Assembly: GCA_014523485.1 (NCBI GenBank)
Contig: JAATVK010000233.1
Location: 1 to 15,293, forward strand
DNA: 15,293 nucleotides
Source of the DNA: Nitrososphaerales archaeon TH5894
GTDB lineage: Archaea > Thermoproteota > Nitrososphaeria > Nitrososphaerales > Nitrososphaeraceae
Direction: 5' to 3'
The notes beneath the pieces are model-generated. The model made no database searches, was not told the origin of the DNA, and was given only the letters and a program-made list of their open reading frames with translations. This document shows, piece after piece, positions 13,278 to 15,293 of this stretch (positions are counted from its first letter, which is position 1; every line of letters starts with the position of its first letter). The position numbers and the translations under genes are program-made.

Positions 13278-13818
13278 CAAAGATGGCAATCAGTCTGGAG
13301 AAGTAACAATTCCAGAAAATATCAAAGTAACCAAAGAGGAAAATACAGTAATTGTTGAGGGTAAAAATGGCAAAATTGCTAAAGATTTTACCAAAATACC
13401 TATAACATTAGTTTTTGAAAATAATAAGATCATAATTCATCCACCTGGTCAAAGAAGAAGAGATTTGGCTTTAATAAATACTGTAAAAAGCATTATTTCT
13501 AATATGTTTAAAGGAGTAGAAACTGGATTTACTTATAAACTCAAAATAATCTTTTCTCACTTTCCAATATCTGTCAAAGTTAAAGATAAAAAAGTAATTG
13601 TTGAAAATTACTTTGGAGAAAGATCTAGCCGTATATCTAAAATTGTTGGATTAACACAAGTCGTAGTAAGTGGTGAAGATGTCATAGTTAAAGGACCTAG
13701 TTTAGAAGATGTTTCTCAAACAGCTTCAAATATTGAATCTTCTACCAAAATAAAAAATAAAGATCAAAGAGTATTTTTGGATGGTGTTTATCTCTATTCC
13801 AAAGAAGATGGAATGTAA
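13267..13818 (+). CDS. rpl6: 50S ribosomal protein L6 (uL6)
   Basis: uL6 lies near the factor-binding site of the large subunit and has two repeated alpha/beta domains. The first domain includes IPENIKVTKEENTVIVEGKNG-type sequence at about residues 16-36 and GQRRRDLALINTVKSII with the NMFKGVETGFTYKLKI strand. The second contains VKVKDKKVIVENYFGERSS and ends with KIKNKDQRVFLDGVYLY, a family signature. Length 183 is normal. The ATG at 13267 lies inside S8, an 11-nt overlap. It is the last ribosomal protein gene in the run. Confidence 0.96.
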   Translation: MSTDKDGNQSGEVTIPENIKVTKEENTVIVEGKNGKIAKDFTKIPITLVFENNKIIIHPPGQRRRDLALINTVKSIISNMFKGVETGFTYKLKIIFSHFPISVKVKDKKVIVENYFGERSSRISKIVGLTQVVVSGEDVIVKGPSLEDVSQTASNIESSTKIKNKDQRVFLDGVYLYSKEDGM

Positions 13819-13850
13819 TAATAAAATATTATTTTACTCTTTTCTTCTTT
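13815..13850 (+). terminator. Hairpin plus T-rich tract after L6
   Basis: GTAA and AATAA (13815-13818 and 13820-13824, with a bulged T between) pair with TTATT and TTAC (13829-13837) around a 4-base AATA loop. A pyrimidine tract dominated by T follows (13838-13850). The stem starts in the L6 stop codon itself. It probably ends the ribosomal transcript. Confidence 0.5.
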
Positions 13851-13999
13851 ATTAATCATTAAATTTAAACTGTAAATTTTAAGATGATATAAATTAAAAA
13901 TTCTTTAAATTTATAAATTTTTTTATTGTATTGAAGTCATATGGTCTTAATTGCAATAAGAAAACATTTTTATTTTGATTAAAAAAATGATATTTAAAT
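13851..13999. other. AT-rich non-coding stretch before tRNA-Asn
   Basis: No credible gene is present. The stretch contains a perfect 14-bp palindrome, AAATTTATAAATTT (13907-13920), followed by further T residues. A TATA-like TTTTTATTTTG near 13967 is about 33 bases before the tRNA and could be its promoter. The rest shows nothing I can interpret. Confidence 0.4.
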
Positions 14000-14101
14000 G
14001 CCGCTGTAGCTCAGCATGGTAGAGCAAATTTAAAGCGAACCGCTTTAGAGCTTAGCTGGCTGTTAACCAGTGGGTCATCAGTTCGAGTCTGATCAGCGGC
14101 G
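14000..14101 (+). tRNA. tRNA-Asn (anticodon GUU) with 28-nt non-canonical intron
   Basis: The acceptor stem GCCGCTG (14000-14006) pairs with CAGCGGC (14094-14100) and the discriminator is G. The D stem is GCTC/GAGC, and the T stem is ATCAG/CTGAT with loop TTCGAGT. Loop CTGTTAA (14060-14066) carries anticodon GTT at 14062-14064. As written, 28 bases too many lie between the D stem and the anticodon stem. Removing 14028-14055 leaves A26, A27 and CTGG, so the anticodon stem becomes ACTGG/CCAGT with five Watson-Crick pairs. The mature tRNA is 74 nt before CCA addition, with a 5-base variable loop. Intron removal needs the archaeal splicing endonuclease and ligase. Confidence 0.93.
14028..14055 (+). 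other. tRNA-Asn intron at position 27/28 with bulge-helix-bulge
   Basis: The splice motif can be drawn fully. A 4-bp central helix, GAGC (14022-14025) with GCTT (14050-14053, including one G-U), is flanked by two 3-base bulges, AAA (14026-14028) and AGC (14054-14056). Cutting between the second and third base of each bulge gives exactly the 28-nt intron that the cloverleaf requires. The intron itself forms a 9-bp hairpin (14029-14037 with 14041-14049, one G-U) and an AAC loop. The outer helix is short and weak (A-U and a U-G pair). Confidence 0.85.
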
Positions 14102-14116
14102 TTTATTTTTTTATTT
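14102..14116 (+). terminator. T-rich terminator of tRNA-Asn
   Basis: A nearly pure T tract broken by two A residues starts one base after the tRNA discriminator. Such tracts end archaeal tRNA transcripts. Confidence 0.6.
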
Positions 14117-14240
14117 CAAGAGTATTAATTCTACAATATTATTGATTAGGCAAAATGATTGTCTTGGCGTTATGTTACCTCATTTAATCATTTATTTATG
14201 AAGATTTTAAAAATATCGTATAAGATATCATTTCATTTTC
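14117..14240. other. Non-coding stretch before nucleotidyltransferase gene
   Basis: No credible ORF was found. AAATGATT (14153-14160) and AATCATTT (14186-14193) form a perfect 8-bp inverted repeat enclosing 25 bases that are locally richer in GC than the surroundings (GGCGTTATGTTACC). T-rich sequence follows. It could be a small structured RNA, a regulator site or chance. Confidence 0.3.
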
Positions 14241-14248
14241 TATAAAAG
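14241..14248 (+). promoter_or_regulatory. TATA box for nucleotidyltransferase operon
   Basis: TATAAAAG is a strong archaeal TATA match. With the usual spacing, transcription would begin near 14270. That is downstream of the ATG at 14255 and upstream of the ATG at 14303, so this box decides the start codon in favour of 14303. Confidence 0.6.
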
Positions 14249-14302
14249 AGTATTATGTTTAATTCATTAATCTTTAATAATCTGCCTCGTGATTCTATTT
14301 TG

Positions 14303-14992
14303 ATGAAAGCTGTTATACTTGCTGGTGGGTTAGGAAAAAGATTAAAACCTTTAACAAATGATCGACCCAAACCTATGATAGAGGTATTAAATGTACCCAT
14401 AATCGAATGGCAACTTAAATGGTTTAAGAAATATAATATAAAAGATATAATTATATGTGTAGGTTACCTTAAAGAAAATATTATAGATTATCTTGGTAGT
14501 GGTAATAAATTGGGTATTAATATAGGATACATAGTAGAAGATAATCCTCTGGGAACTGGCGGAGCGCTAAAAAATACATCTAGTCTTTTGAATTCATCAA
14601 CTGAAGATGGATTTTTTATGACAAATGGTGATATATTAACAAATATTAATCCACATAAATTATGTGGAGAAAAAATATCAAGTATTGCAGTTGTTCCTCT
14701 GAGGAGTCCATATGGAGTTGTTAATATTGATAATGAATCAAATGTAATAGGATTTGATGAAAAACCGGAAATTCCTGACAAATGGATTAATGCAGGTGTA
14801 TATTACTTTACAAAAGAGGTATTTGATTATTTACCTGATAATGGGAACATAGAAGTTACTGCACTTCCTGCTATGGCTAATGATCAAAAATTAAAAGGCA
14901 TGAGATTCAATCATAACTTTTGGAGATCAATAGATTCTCATAAAGATATAGATGAAGCAGCAAAGGAACTTCAATCATCAAATTTAGTATGA
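14303..14992 (+). CDS. Sugar-phosphate nucleotidyltransferase (NTP_transferase family)
   Basis: This enzyme couples a sugar 1-phosphate with an NTP to make an NDP-sugar for glycan or glycolipid synthesis. The most similar annotated activities are mannose-1-phosphate guanylyltransferase and glucose-1-phosphate thymidylyl- or uridylyltransferase; the substrate cannot be set from sequence. Numbered from the ATG at 14303 (229 residues), the nucleotide loop is LAGGLGKRL at 6-14, with RPKPM at 21-25. GTGGAL at 84-89 and NGD at 108-110 (metal-binding Asp) follow, then FDEKPEIPDKWINAGVYYF. There is no C-terminal left-handed helix acyltransferase domain. An upstream ATG at 14255 would add 16 residues but lies before the predicted transcription start. 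The stop overlaps the next gene by 4 nt. Confidence 0.88.
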   Translation: MKAVILAGGLGKRLKPLTNDRPKPMIEVLNVPIIEWQLKWFKKYNIKDIIICVGYLKENIIDYLGSGNKLGINIGYIVEDNPLGTGGALKNTSSLLNSSTEDGFFMTNGDILTNINPHKLCGEKISSIAVVPLRSPYGVVNIDNESNVIGFDEKPEIPDKWINAGVYYFTKEVFDYLPDNGNIEVTALPAMANDQKLKGMRFNHNFWRSIDSHKDIDEAAKELQSSNLV

Positions 14993-15293
14993 ATGATATT
15001 TCTAGAATAGGATATAATATTGGTACGCTTTTATCAATTGATAATATTTTAAGATTTGCAAAAAAAATAGAAGAAAAAGAAAATACAGATTCTTTATGGG
15101 TTCCAGAATCTTGGGGAAGAGAAGCCTTTGTATCCTTAGGTGCTGTATCACAGGTAACAAAAAGAGTTAGACTTGGTACAGCAATAATAAGTATACATTC
15201 TAGAACCCCTGCTACAGTGGCGATGGGAATATCAACATTAGATATATTATCCAATAATAGATCAGTTTTGGGCTTAGGAGTAAGCACTCCTGC
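14989..15293 (+). CDS. LLM-class flavin-dependent oxidoreductase, 5' part (runs off the window)
   Basis: The first 101 codons are open to the window edge. The sequence matches the start of luciferase-like (F420- or FMN-dependent) TIM-barrel oxidoreductases: RIGYNIGTLLSIDNILRFAK, then DSLWVPESWGREAF at about residues 35-48, LGAVSQVTKRVRLGTAIISIHSRTP-type sequence at about 50-75 and LSNNRSVLGLGVSTP. The pattern LGTAI followed by R(T/S)PA is typical of F420-dependent members such as methylenetetrahydromethanopterin reductase relatives. The cofactor is not proven. The ATG at 14989 overlaps the upstream stop (ATGA), so it is probably in the same operon as the nucleotidyltransferase. The last base pair of the window cuts the gene mid-codon. 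Confidence 0.85.
   Translation, partial: MNDISRIGYNIGTLLSIDNILRFAKKIEEKENTDSLWVPESWGREAFVSLGAVSQVTKRVRLGTAIISIHSRTPATVAMGISTLDILSNNRSVLGLGVSTP

Noticed and set aside
13851..13960. C/D-box guide RNA in the gap before tRNA-Asn
   Set aside because: GATGATA near 13883 resembles part of a C box but does not fit the consensus, and no D box at a suitable distance was found.
14255..14302. Longer start for the nucleotidyltransferase
   Set aside because: The TATA box at 14241-14248 places the transcript start after this ATG. The family begins at the MKAVILAGG strand, which is the ATG at 14303.
14907..15287. Minus-strand frame opposite the flavin oxidoreductase
   Set aside because: The plus-strand frame has a clear family pattern and an ATGA junction with the upstream gene; the minus frame is compositional.
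1..15293. CRISPR array, insertion sequence, prophage or defence system
   Set aside because: I saw no regularly spaced direct repeats, transposase or integrase motifs, or nuclease/helicase defence domains anywhere in the window.

Overview
The window comes from an archaeon, most likely a low-GC member of the Nitrososphaerota (Thaumarchaeota), with soil Nitrososphaerales such as Nitrosocosmicus as my best guess. The archaeal assignment is firm. It rests on an S10/spc-type ribosomal cluster that includes the archaeal/eukaryotic genes eS4 and RNase P protein 1 (Rpp29), a proteasome alpha subunit, a DUF371 protein, TATA-box promoters close to start codons, several TTG starts, and a tRNA whose intron is flanked by a bulge-helix-bulge motif. 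The lineage guess is an inference from AT-rich composition, gene order and the F420/flavin-type oxidoreductase. It was not tested by any search.

Layout. Positions 2-382 hold the 3' end of a CBS-domain gene. It converges on purS (445-714, minus). A tRNA-Thr(UGU) lies at 805-879. An ABC-2 type permease (908-1708, minus) and purC (1775-2644, plus) diverge from a 66-bp intergenic region centred on a perfect inverted repeat that looks like a two-way promoter. purC converges on a DUF371 gene (2671-3096, minus), which diverges from psmA (3160-3906) through a second symmetric AT-rich promoter region. A thioredoxin-fold gene and a SPOUT-class RNA methyltransferase gene overlap by 4 nt and lead into the ribosomal cluster.

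The cluster (5608-13818) runs L3-L4-L23-S19-L22-S3-L29-Rnp1-S17-L14-L24-S4e-L5-S14-(33-aa ORF)-S8-L6, all on the plus strand. Most junctions are ATGA or longer overlaps, so translation is probably coupled. L2, which usually sits between L23 and S19, is absent. At that point there is a 73-bp gap with a T-rich tract, TATA-like sequence and a strong Shine-Dalgarno sequence, so transcription may restart there. The cluster stops after L6 at a hairpin followed by a pyrimidine-rich, T-dominated tract; L32e, L19e, L18, S5, L30, L15 and SecY do not follow.

After the cluster come a tRNA-Asn(GUU) containing a 28-nt non-canonical intron, an AT-rich stretch without recognised genes, a sugar nucleotidyltransferase gene (14303-14992), and the start of a luciferase-like flavin oxidoreductase gene that overlaps it by 4 nt and runs off the end of the window.

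Most of the window is housekeeping: ribosome assembly, purine synthesis, protein turnover and tRNA genes. I do not see a defence system, mobile element or CRISPR array. The least ordinary items are the tRNA-Asn intron, the 33-aa ORF packed between S14 and S8, the missing L2, the long polar tail on S3, and the two symmetric divergent promoters.
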